From: Clostridia bacterium
GTDB lineage: Bacteria > Bacillota > Clostridia > Peptostreptococcales > Anaerovoracaceae
Direction of reading: 5' to 3'
DNA: 5,267 bases
Assembly: GCA_024682015.1 (NCBI GenBank)
Contig: JAIKZT010000179.1
Location: forward strand, 1 to 5,267
This document shows, piece by piece, positions 1 to 5,267 of the stretch. The notes under the pieces were generated by a model. The model saw only the letters and a list, made by a program, of their open reading frames with translations. It was not told where the DNA came from and made no database searches. Each line of letters starts with the position of its first letter. The first letter of the stretch is position 1. The translations under genes were made by a program, and so were the position numbers.

Positions 1-510
1 TGCCTTGCAGGAGACCTCATCCCAGGGGCAGGTGACCACGAACACGTCCATCCATCTGTAGTGCGGTACGGAGAAGTGCGTGGGACCGCGCCCGTAGTGG
101 CGCAGCATGGCCTGCACCGCCTCGCCGTGCATGCCCTTCGAAACACCGGGGATGACCCGGGTCAGCTTGCCGCGCAGCATGACGCAGCGGTAATCGTGGA
201 AGACGCCCCGGTAATAGAACGCCGGATCCACGTTGTTGTAGAGATAGGCGGCGACGCAGGTAACGACGGGCTCCTTGCGCCACAGGTCCACCTTGCGTCC
301 CTCGCGGGCGGAATGGATGTAGATGCGCACGCCCTCTTCATCGCACACCGCGCCGTAGCACACGGGCACGGAGTACGGCAGACCGTCTTCGTCCGTGGCG
401 GAGATCACGATGAACGGCGCCGTATCGAGGATGGCCGCGATGATCTCCTTCTCCTTCACCTCATGCTCGAACTTGCGCATGGGAACTTTTCTCAGACCGT
501 AATCACTCAT
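1..510 (-). CDS. NimA-like pyridoxamine 5'-phosphate oxidase-fold protein (3' end outside window)
   Basis: The frame is open from an ATG at 510 to the left edge (170 codons, no stop seen), so the C-terminus lies outside; family members are about 150-170 aa, so little is likely missing. The protein resembles the Nim / Pyridox_ox_2 branch of the split-barrel flavin-binding proteins. Visible hallmarks are an MRKFEHEV start-like segment (residues 11-18), a helix followed by DTAPFIVISATDEDGLPYSVPV (about 29-50, split barrel strands), then IYIHSAREGRKVDLWRK (63-79), where the family has its HSAxxGxK flavin-phosphate region, and a late HYGRGPTHFSVPHY segment (138-151). Members reduce nitroimidazoles or bind FMN, haem or other cofactors; the substrate cannot be read from sequence. 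An AAAGGAG site at 519-525, 8 nt before the ATG, supports this start; Met11 is an alternative. The start overlaps the antiporter stop by 8 bp, implying translational coupling. Confidence 0.85.
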   Translation of the reverse strand, partial: MSDYGLRKVPMRKFEHEVKEKEIIAAILDTAPFIVISATDEDGLPYSVPVCYGAVCDEEGVRIYIHSAREGRKVDLWRKEPVVTCVAAYLYNNVDPAFYYRGVFHDYRCVMLRGKLTRVIPGVSKGMHGEAVQAMLRHYGRGPTHFSVPHYRWMDVFVVTCPWDEVSCKA

Positions 511-1810
511 GTGTCTTTCTCCTTTGCCGAATTGAATGGGTCAGATGCCACAGGGGCAGTAAAAACAGATAAAGAGCCGCCAGGATCGACGCGTCCGGGG
601 CGCCCATGGACGACAGCGGCGTCGCAGCCGCGATGGACCAGGGCCAGTAGGCGCACGCTACGACGGCGGTGTCCTCCAGCGCCAGCGCCGCGTCCTCCTT
701 ACTGTCGTACAGGTCCGTGCACAGCTGGTGGGTCAGGATGATCCCCAGCGTCTGGTTGCAGGCGATGGCCGAGGTGCCCAGCGCGCTCATGAGCGTCGCG
801 CCGAACGGGGTGACCCGGCCAGCCAGCCGCCTCACCTCGCGGTGCAGCCCGTCGAGCAGGTCCGTTTCGCGGAAGATCCCCGAGCAGGCCGTCGTGAGGG
901 CGAGGATGCAGCCGCTCTTCACCATGGAGCGTATGCCGCCGCCGTTGATCATGGCCGACAGCGCGGGATCGGCGGCCTTGTAGCCGCTCCACAGCATCTT
1001 CAGCATGGCGAGCGGGGCGGTCTTCTGCAGCAGCAGCGCGACGACGATGCCCGCCAGGATGCTGCCACCCATGGTGAATTTGAAGTTCAGATGGCGCGAG
1101 GCGAGCACCAGCATGACGGCCGCCGGCAGGGCGCAGACCCAGGTCAGTTTGAATTCCCCGGAGAACAGCACCATCAGGTTCGGCACCTCGCTGCCGTGGT
1201 GAGCGCCGAACCCGATCAGCAGGTACAGCAGGCACGTGAGCGCCGCCGGCACCGCGCAGTTTTTCGCCATGCGTTTCAGGTTGCCGTAGAGATCCGTGCG
1301 GGTCAGCTCCGATACGAGGATGGCGCTCGTGGCGACGGGAGAGAGCCGGTCGCCGAAGTACGCGCCAGCCAGCGCCGCGCCGCCAGCCATTACGGGGCTG
1401 ATCTCCATCGCGCCCGCCATGCTCATGGACATGACCCCCATGGTGGCCGACGTCCCGAAGCTTGAGCCGGTCAGCACGGAGACAGCGCTGTTGAACACGA
1501 AAACCAGCAGAAGAAACAGGGACGGCCGCACGAGCGAAGCGCAGACGGAGACGATAAAGGGAATGGTTCCGGCCGCCCGCCAGCTCGCCGTGAGCAGGCC
1601 GATGAACAGAAAATTCAGGAAGATGTTGCGGGACGCCTTGATGCCCCTAAAGCAATAGTGCAGCAGGTCGGAGACGCTCTTGCCCCGGCCCAGGCCATAA
1701 CCGAAAAACAGGACCAGCCCCACGCCGAGCGCGTAGAGGATGGACCGGCCGCTGATGACGCAAAGCACAAGGCTTACGCTGAACAGACCGAGTACCAGGT
1801 AGGAAAGCAT
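503..1810 (-). CDS. NhaC-family Na+/H+ (or organic-acid/cation) antiporter
   Basis: A 435-aa, very hydrophobic polytopic membrane protein, close to the roughly 430-480 aa usual for NhaC-family transporters. Family signatures are present in order: FIGLLTASWRAAGTIP (about 69-84), matching the conserved GxLIGTW..SGTIP region; GSSFGTSATMGV (115-126); GAYFGDRLSPVATSAIL (149-165), the best-known NhaC motif; NGGGIRSM in the second half; and CNQTLGIIL near 351 followed by LEDTAVV and a WPW at 389-391. Family members exchange Na+ for H+, and some (MleN-type) exchange malate for lactate, so the substrate is open. A TGAGGT site at 1815-1820 lies only 4 nt before the ATG. It is the first gene after the 1811-1956 gap and is translationally coupled to the NimA-like gene, whose ATG lies inside its last codons (ATGAGTGA overlap). 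The C-terminus ends in a short basic tail (RQRRKTHE), probably cytoplasmic. Confidence 0.88.
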   Translation of the reverse strand: MLSYLVLGLFSVSLVLCVISGRSILYALGVGLVLFFGYGLGRGKSVSDLLHYCFRGIKASRNIFLNFLFIGLLTASWRAAGTIPFIVSVCASLVRPSLFLLLVFVFNSAVSVLTGSSFGTSATMGVMSMSMAGAMEISPVMAGGAALAGAYFGDRLSPVATSAILVSELTRTDLYGNLKRMAKNCAVPAALTCLLYLLIGFGAHHGSEVPNLMVLFSGEFKLTWVCALPAAVMLVLASRHLNFKFTMGGSILAGIVVALLLQKTAPLAMLKMLWSGYKAADPALSAMINGGGIRSMVKSGCILALTTACSGIFRETDLLDGLHREVRRLAGRVTPFGATLMSALGTSAIACNQTLGIILTHQLCTDLYDSKEDAALALEDTAVVACAYWPWSIAAATPLSSMGAPDASILAALYLFLLPLWHLTHSIRQRRKTHE

Positions 1811-1859
1811 CTTGACCTCAGAGAAAACGGATGTATGGGCAGCCGCGCGAGGCGGGCCG

Positions 1860-1897
1860 AAAAAACGGCCGCGGCCCGTTTAACGAAAGCCGCGGCC
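1860..1897 (-). terminator. Rho-independent terminator hairpin with U-tract
   Basis: Read on the minus strand, a perfect 9-bp all-GC stem (GGCCGCGGC at 1897-1889 pairing with GCCGCGGCC at 1875-1867) encloses a 13-nt loop. After one G it is followed by six T residues (1865-1860). The plus strand forms the same hairpin but has no T-tract, so it works in the minus direction. It lies 59 nt after the aminotransferase stop and 50 nt before the antiporter start. It either ends the dtd-aminotransferase transcript or acts as a leader attenuator for the antiporter operon, because a candidate promoter lies upstream of it. Confidence 0.75.
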
Positions 1898-1914
1898 CCT
1901 TGGGTTCGCTCTAT

Positions 1915-1943
1915 ATTCTACTCTAACCGGGCTGTTTCGTCCA
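1915..1943 (-). promoter_or_regulatory. Candidate sigma-70-type promoter for the antiporter operon
   Basis: On the minus strand TGGACG (1943-1938, 4 of 6 matches to TTGACA) is separated by exactly 17 nt from TAGAAT (1920-1915, 5 of 6 matches to TATAAT). Transcription would begin near 1908, putting the GC-rich terminator hairpin inside a leader of about 100 nt before the antiporter ATG. The TGGACG hexamer also lies in an imperfect hairpin just after the aminotransferase stop (arms 1929-1939 and 1947-1955, 9 bp with a 2-nt bulge). The match is by eye only and could be chance. Confidence 0.35.
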
Positions 1944-1956
1944 GTCCGAAAGCCCC

Positions 1957-3171
1957 TTAACCGAGCTTTTCGCAGAGCATCTTGCCCAGTTTCTTTGTAG
2001 CCTTTTCGATGTTTTCGGGCGAAACGGCGCCGAAGCTGATGCGCATGCAGTTCGTAACGGGTTCACCGTCCGTGAAGAACTTCTCGCCGGCGACGAACGC
2101 GACCTTGACGTCGGGCCGCGTGATGGCTTCCTCACGCAGGACGGTCGTGTTCAGACCGCCGGGCAGCTGCGCCCAGGTGAACAGGCCGCCGTCGGGAACG
2201 GTCCACTTCGTGCCCTTCGGGAAGTACTCCTCGATGCACTCCATCATCTTCTGGCAGCGCTCTCTGTACAGGCTGCAGATCATCTCGTGGTGTTCGGGAT
2301 AGTACCCTCTCTTGAAGAATTCCGCGCACAGCACCTGCGGCAGCATGGACGTATGGCTGTTGCTGGCGGTCTTGACGTCCTGCAGCGGCTGCATCATCTC
2401 GGGCAGGCCCACGATGTAGCCCAGGCGGCTTCCGGCGGAGAAGATCTTCGAGAAGGAGTTGCCCAGGATGACCTTGCCGCTCTTGTCGAAGCTCTTGATG
2501 GGCGCCAGGTCGTGCCCGGTGAAGCGGATGTCTCTGTACGGGTCATCCTCGAAGACGAGCACGTCGTACTGATCGGCGAGCTCGGCAATTTTTTTGCGGC
2601 GCTCGAGCGTGAGCGTTCTGCCGGACGGGTTCTGGAACGTCGGGATGACGTAGATCATCTTCGGATTGTACTGCTGGATCTTCTTCTCGAGATCGTCCAT
2701 GCACATGCCGTCCTCGTCCATCTCGACGCCGACGCACTTCGCCTCGAACATCTCGAACGTCTCGACCGCGTGCACGAAGGTCGGCCGCTCGACGAGCACC
2801 ACGTCGCCCGGGTTGATGTAGATCTGGCACGTGAGGGAGATGGTCTCCAGGCCGCCCGTCGTGATCATGATGTGATCCGCGTCCGTCTTGACCCCCTTAG
2901 GCGCCAGCAGCTGGTCGACGATGATCTCGCGCAGGTCCTTGACGCCGAGAAGCGGGCCGTACTGCAGGGATTCCACGCCTCTGCCGTCGCGCCGCAGCAC
3001 GTCATTGGCGATCTCCCGCACGAGCTCGACGGGCAGGGCTTCCTTGGCGGGCGCGCCGATGCTCAGCGAGATGAGCTCGGGATCGGCCAGGGAGTTGAAC
3101 AGGCCGCGCACGACTTCGGCGGAACCTGCCATGGTATGTATTCTCTGTGCGAATTTGCTGCTGCTGTCCAT
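1957..3171 (-). CDS. PLP-dependent class I/II aminotransferase (2-aminoadipate/MocR-catalytic-domain type)
   Basis: A 404-aa fold-type I aminotransferase that transfers an amino group between an amino acid and a 2-oxoacid using pyridoxal phosphate. Visible active-site elements: YGPLLGVKDLRE (71-82), the typical substrate-lid region; TTGGLETISL (104-113), which holds the cofactor phosphate; NPSG with Asn181; EDDPY with Asp209 (pyridine nitrogen) and Tyr212; the Schiff-base lysine Lys242 in NSFSK, with Arg249 in SRLGY; and the carboxylate-binding Arg377 in NCMRISF. The pattern fits the COG1167 group (LysN, 2-aminoadipate and aromatic/branched-chain aminotransferases, catalytic part of MocR regulators). 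There is no N-terminal GntR winged helix, so it is an enzyme, not a MocR regulator. The start is fixed by AGGAGGT at 3179-3185, 7 nt before the ATG. It follows dtd by 29 nt and probably shares its transcript. The exact amino acid substrate cannot be told. Confidence 0.93.
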   Translation of the reverse strand: MDSSSKFAQRIHTMAGSAEVVRGLFNSLADPELISLSIGAPAKEALPVELVREIANDVLRRDGRGVESLQYGPLLGVKDLREIIVDQLLAPKGVKTDADHIMITTGGLETISLTCQIYINPGDVVLVERPTFVHAVETFEMFEAKCVGVEMDEDGMCMDDLEKKIQQYNPKMIYVIPTFQNPSGRTLTLERRKKIAELADQYDVLVFEDDPYRDIRFTGHDLAPIKSFDKSGKVILGNSFSKIFSAGSRLGYIVGLPEMMQPLQDVKTASNSHTSMLPQVLCAEFFKRGYYPEHHEMICSLYRERCQKMMECIEEYFPKGTKWTVPDGGLFTWAQLPGGLNTTVLREEAITRPDVKVAFVAGEKFFTDGEPVTNCMRISFGAVSPENIEKATKKLGKMLCEKLG

Positions 3172-3200
3172 GTTCTCTACCTCCTGTAGATGTGATCAGA

Positions 3201-3647
3201 CTATAGCTCTTCGGAATTCAATACGATCGTAAAGGGACCGTCGTTTGTGAGGCTCACCTTCATGTCCGCGCCGAACTCGCCCTGCTCCACGACGGGCACG
3301 AAATTCTTCGCCTGCGCGATGATGTAGTCGTACAGGGCCGACGCCATGTCCGGGCCGCCGGCGCCCGTAAACGACGGGCGGTTGCCCTTCCTGCAGTCCG
3401 CGTAGAGCGTAAACTGCGAGATGAGGAGGAGTGACCCGCCCACGTCCGACAGCGACAGGTTCGTCTTGCCGTTTTCGTCCTCGAAGATGCGCAGCCGGCA
3501 CATCTTCGACACCATCTTGTCCGCGATCGCTTCCGTGTCGCTGGCGCTGACGCCGATGAGCACCATGAAGCCCTTGCCGATGGCGCCTCTGACCGCGCCT
3601 TCGATCTCGACCTTCGCTTCGCTGACCCTCTGTATGACGAATATCAT
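3201..3647 (-). CDS. dtd: D-aminoacyl-tRNA deacylase
   Basis: A 148-aa protein of the usual DTD length (about 145-150 aa). DTD is a cytoplasmic homodimer that hydrolyses D-amino acids, and also mischarged glycine, off tRNAs, protecting translation from the wrong chirality. It begins MIFVIQRVSEAKV, like other family members, and carries both signatures: SQFT at 77-80 within LLLISQFTLYADCRKGNRPSF, and NDGPFT at 135-140, whose Gly137-Pro138 is the Gly-cisPro chirality filter that reaches into the partner's active site. The ATG at 3647 is chosen over an upstream in-frame GTG at 3674 because the longer frame would translate the ribosome binding site (GGAGG at 3655-3659, 7 nt before the ATG) and adds residues not found in the family. 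It is the first gene of a likely two-gene unit with the aminotransferase. In many Firmicutes dtd follows relA, but that is not seen here: the gene upstream is a dehydrogenase, separated by a repeat element. Confidence 0.97.
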   Translation of the reverse strand: MIFVIQRVSEAKVEIEGAVRGAIGKGFMVLIGVSASDTEAIADKMVSKMCRLRIFEDENGKTNLSLSDVGGSLLLISQFTLYADCRKGNRPSFTGAGGPDMASALYDYIIAQAKNFVPVVEQGEFGADMKVSLTNDGPFTIVLNSEEL

Positions 3648-3733
3648 GTGGTTTCCTCCAAATACAGTATACACCCGCGCAAGCGATAACTAAAATTGAA
3701 ATAACTGCACGGTTCCATTAATAAATTTAATAG
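3648..3733 (-). promoter_or_regulatory. AT-rich gap upstream of dtd, probable promoter region
   Basis: This 86-bp stretch is clearly richer in A and T than the surrounding genes, especially 3685-3733, and lies between the palindromic element and dtd, so it is the likely promoter region for dtd and the aminotransferase. The best -10-like hexamer is TATACT (3671-3666), but it has no good -35 partner (TTTAGT at 17 nt spacing) and would start transcription almost on the ribosome binding site. I cannot assign a definite promoter. Confidence 0.3.
3652..3660 (-). promoter_or_regulatory. Ribosome binding site that fixes the dtd start
   Basis: TGGAGGAAA on the minus strand places the GGAGG core (3659-3655) 7 nt from the ATG at 3647. 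It lies inside the reading frame of the longer GTG-initiated version and so argues against that longer start. Confidence 0.8.
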
Positions 3734-3798
3734 TGAGACAGCGGGACGGTTCCTTGTCCCACTCGCCTGGTGGGACAAGGAACCGTCCCCAAGTCTCA
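3734..3798. repeat. 65-bp near-palindromic repeat element (GGGACGGTTCC/GGAACCGTCCC type)
   Basis: A perfect 20-bp inverted repeat (3743-3762 against 3770-3789) encloses a 7-nt loop (3763-3769). Outside it, after a 3-by-3 mismatch, TGAGAC at 3734-3739 pairs with GTCTCA at 3793-3798. Each 20-bp arm also contains a small hairpin of its own (GGGAC, 8 nt, GTCCC), so the element can fold as one long stem or as two short ones. It starts immediately after the dehydrogenase stop codon (3799-3801). From general knowledge, GGGACGGTTCC...GTCCC palindromes are scattered through intergenic regions of many clostridial genomes, consistent with a small mobile or REP-like element; copy number cannot be seen here. 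As RNA it would form a very stable hairpin at the 3' end of the dehydrogenase message and could act as terminator or stabiliser, although no U-tract follows on either strand. Confidence 0.85.
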
Positions 3799-4782
3799 TT
3801 ATTTGATCTCGTAGGGGTTGGGCAGGCCGTTGAGCGCCAGGTAAGCTGCTTCGATGGCCGTCTTCAGCTGCTCATTCGCGGACAGGTACGTGCAGAACGC
3901 CATGTGCTGCAGCAGGGTCACCTCGGGCAGTTTCTCCAGCTCGGCGATGTGCGCCGGGACAGCCTTGCCCCGCTGATCCGTGTAATAATACCCGGATTCG
4001 TCCTCGATGACGTCCAGGACGGCGCCGCCCAGCTTGCCGGCCTTCAGCGCGTCGATAAGCGCCCAGGTGTCGATGAGGTCGCCCCGCGCCGTGTTGACGA
4101 TGTAGGCTCCTTCCTTCATCAGGGCCAGTTTTTCGGCGCTGATCAGGTGGTGGTTCTCGGGGCTCGCGAACGCGTGCAGCGTAACGATGTCCGACTTGGC
4201 CAGCAGCTCATCCATGGAAACGTATTCGCAGAACTCCTTCAGCCCCTCGTTTTCGTAGATGTCGTAGCACAAGATGCGGCATTCGAACCCGCGCAGGCGC
4301 CTGGCCACGCACTGGCCGATCTTGCCCGTGCCGATGATGCCGACCGTCAGCTCGCACAGATCGTGGCCGCGGCAGTTTCCGATGCGGAAATCCTTCGTCC
4401 GGTAACCTTCGAGGATGGTATGGACCCTCCGGGCCGCCATGAGGATGCACATGACCGCGTAACTGGCCACGCTCTGAGGCGGGTAAACCGCGTGATGGAT
4501 GCCGATGCCGTGCCGCTTCGCAGACTCCCGGTCGAAGTGGTCGAAACCGATGGACTGGGTAACAACGTGCTTCACGCCCGCCTCCTTGAGCGCGTCGAAC
4601 TCCGGATCGCTCGTGGGATGCGGCACGGAGATGACCGCGTCGAATCCCTGCCCCTTCAGGGCTTTATAGGCTTCCAGCGACGGCAGGGATTCCGTCGCCT
4701 CGTATTCCAGGCCATAGCCTTTAAAAAGCTCGTCGATGACCTTTTCCTGCGATGCCTGTTTGCAGAAAAGCTTAACTTTCAT
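3799..4782 (-). CDS. D-2-hydroxyacid dehydrogenase, VanH/D-lactate dehydrogenase-like
   Basis: A 327-aa NAD-dependent enzyme of the D-isomer-specific 2-hydroxyacid dehydrogenase family, which reduces 2-oxoacids such as pyruvate to the D-hydroxyacid. The split catalytic domain holds TQSIGFDHFD (75-84) and YPPQSVASYAVM (100-111). The Rossmann motif is GTGKIG (151-156), with Asp174 at the end of the second strand (CYDIY) favouring NAD over NADP. The catalytic triad is Arg233 (NTARGDLIDT), Glu262 (DVIEDE) and His293 (LLQHMAF). As I recall VanH, KDFRI..RG...LTVGIIGTGKIG..V..RLRGF and the YYYTD..GK insertion (265-273) resemble it closely, more than biosynthetic SerA. The usual proline before the catalytic histidine is Gln292 here. 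The start is supported by AAGGAGG at 4787-4793, 4 nt before the ATG and overlapping the upstream stop codon, so translation is likely coupled. No D-Ala-D-Lac ligase or VanX is in the window, so general D-lactate or other 2-oxoacid metabolism is the safer reading. Confidence 0.92.
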   Translation of the reverse strand: MKVKLFCKQASQEKVIDELFKGYGLEYEATESLPSLEAYKALKGQGFDAVISVPHPTSDPEFDALKEAGVKHVVTQSIGFDHFDRESAKRHGIGIHHAVYPPQSVASYAVMCILMAARRVHTILEGYRTKDFRIGNCRGHDLCELTVGIIGTGKIGQCVARRLRGFECRILCYDIYENEGLKEFCEYVSMDELLAKSDIVTLHAFASPENHHLISAEKLALMKEGAYIVNTARGDLIDTWALIDALKAGKLGGAVLDVIEDESGYYYTDQRGKAVPAHIAELEKLPEVTLLQHMAFCTYLSANEQLKTAIEAAYLALNGLPNPYEIK

Positions 4783-4791
4783 GCTGCCTCC

Positions 4792-5267
4792 TTAAATGTA
4801 AAACAACGTCGTATACACCATGCCCAGCGCCTCGCGGATGAAGTACATGGTCTTGTAAGCCGGCAGGCTCGTTGCCGCCGGATAAGTGCCGAACGCGTAC
4901 CCCAGCAGGTGCTTGCCCAGGTAGGCCGCCCGGCAAAGGTGGTATTCGCTGGACACGATCACGATCTTCTGCGTTTTCCAATCCTGTCCGCAGTCCGCTT
5001 CGATGAGCCCGCAGGAAAGCCGCAGGTTCGCTCGCGTATCGGCCGCCTGATCCTCCTGAAGGAGCCGGCCGGGCTCCACGCCGCGCTCCGAAAGCCACCG
5101 CGCCATGCAGGCCGCCTCGCTTTCGACCTCGTCCGGGCCCTGCCCGCCGGTGAGCACCGCCTTGCTGTCCGGATACTGCTCCAGATACGCCAGCGCGCCT
5201 TTCAGCCTGTCCTCGAGCGCCCGCGATGGCCCCCAAGGGTCCACCTTCGCGCCCAGCACGATGATGT
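4792..5267 (-). CDS. DUF218 (YdcF/SanA-like) protein, 5' end outside window
   Basis: The last 157 residues of a DUF218 protein are visible, ending at a TAA at 4792-4794. The frame stays open to the right edge and begins IIVLGAKVDPWGPSRALEDRL, the conserved first strand and helix of the domain, so the true start and any N-terminal membrane segment lie beyond the window; a GTG at 5259 codes the conserved Val and is not the start. Further motifs, in residues of the visible part: VLTGGQGPDEVESEA (about 38-52), MARWLSERGV followed by RLLQED (about 55-72), ADTRANLRLS (about 75-84), and VSSEYHLCRAAYLGKHL (about 103-119), which matches the family's (S/T)SxYHxxRA signature. DUF218 proteins are usually membrane-anchored; Escherichia coli SanA affects vancomycin exclusion and YdcF binds S-adenosylmethionine, but the biochemical role is not settled. 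Its stop overlaps the ribosome binding site of the next gene, so the two are probably one operon. Confidence 0.88.
   Translation of the reverse strand, partial: IIVLGAKVDPWGPSRALEDRLKGALAYLEQYPDSKAVLTGGQGPDEVESEAACMARWLSERGVEPGRLLQEDQAADTRANLRLSCGLIEADCGQDWKTQKIVIVSSEYHLCRAAYLGKHLLGYAFGTYPAATSLPAYKTMYFIREALGMVYTTLFYI

Noticed and set aside
61..741. Plus-strand open frame across the NimA-like gene and the end of the antiporter gene
   Set aside because: It spans two real minus-strand genes and their overlap, has low-complexity composition and no recognisable domain.
728..1465. Plus-strand open frame (245 codons) opposite the antiporter
   Set aside because: The translation is dominated by Arg, Ala, Gln, Gly and His without family motifs. 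The minus strand encodes a clear NhaC-family membrane protein over the same bases.
2287..3189. Long plus-strand open frame (300 codons) opposite the aminotransferase
   Set aside because: It lies wholly antisense to a gene with complete catalytic motifs, and its translation is rich in Arg, His, Asp, Leu and Val with no recognisable domain, as expected for a mirror frame in GC-rich DNA.
3201..3674. Longer dtd starting at GTG 3674
   Set aside because: The extra nine codons include the GGAGG ribosome binding site, and the family begins at the MIFVIQRV methionine at 3647.
3799..4782. Vancomycin-resistance gene cluster
   Set aside because: Only a VanH-like dehydrogenase is present. No D-Ala-D-Lac ligase, VanX or sensor-regulator gene is visible, so calling it a van operon is not supported.
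4772..5236. Minus-strand open frame (154 codons) overlapping the DUF218 gene
   Set aside because: It is a shifted frame of the DUF218 gene, with Arg/Gly-rich composition and no motif, while the other frame carries the complete DUF218 signature.
4792..5259. GTG at 5259 as true start of the DUF218 protein
   Set aside because: The GTG codes the conserved Val of the IIVLGAKV strand and the frame continues upstream to the window edge, so the gene starts outside.

Overview
The window is high-GC bacterial DNA. Every supported gene lies on the minus strand, so transcription runs from high to low coordinates. Strong GGAGG-type ribosome binding sites, a VanH-like D-2-hydroxyacid dehydrogenase, a DUF218 (YdcF/SanA-type) protein and an NhaC-family antiporter suggest a GC-rich Firmicute, probably an anaerobic clostridial lineage. 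This placement is inferred from gene style; there is no rRNA or marker gene to confirm it.

In order of transcription: (1) 5267-4792, a DUF218 (YdcF/SanA-like) protein whose start lies outside the window. (2) 4782-3799, a VanH-like D-2-hydroxyacid dehydrogenase whose ribosome binding site overlaps the stop of gene 1. (3) A 65-bp near-palindromic repeat element (3734-3798) directly against the dehydrogenase stop codon, then an AT-rich gap. (4) 3647-3201, D-aminoacyl-tRNA deacylase (dtd). (5) 3171-1957, a PLP-dependent aminotransferase 29 bp after dtd and probably in the same transcript. (6) A 146-bp gap with a candidate promoter and a GC-rich hairpin followed by six U residues in the RNA. (7) 1810-503, an NhaC-family antiporter. 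(8) 510-1, a NimA-like flavin/PNPOx-fold protein that overlaps the antiporter by 8 bp and runs off the left edge.

This gives three likely transcription units: DUF218 + dehydrogenase, dtd + aminotransferase, and antiporter + NimA-like protein. Most genes have housekeeping or small-molecule metabolic roles. There is a loose D-enantiomer theme (D-2-hydroxyacid dehydrogenase, D-aminoacyl-tRNA deacylase, amino acid transaminase), but nothing in the sequence proves a shared pathway. I see no CRISPR array, tRNA, rRNA, transposase or phage gene, and no convincing new multi-gene system. The features most worth checking are the palindromic element at 3734-3798, the possible attenuator ahead of the antiporter operon, and the VanH-like/DUF218 pair.
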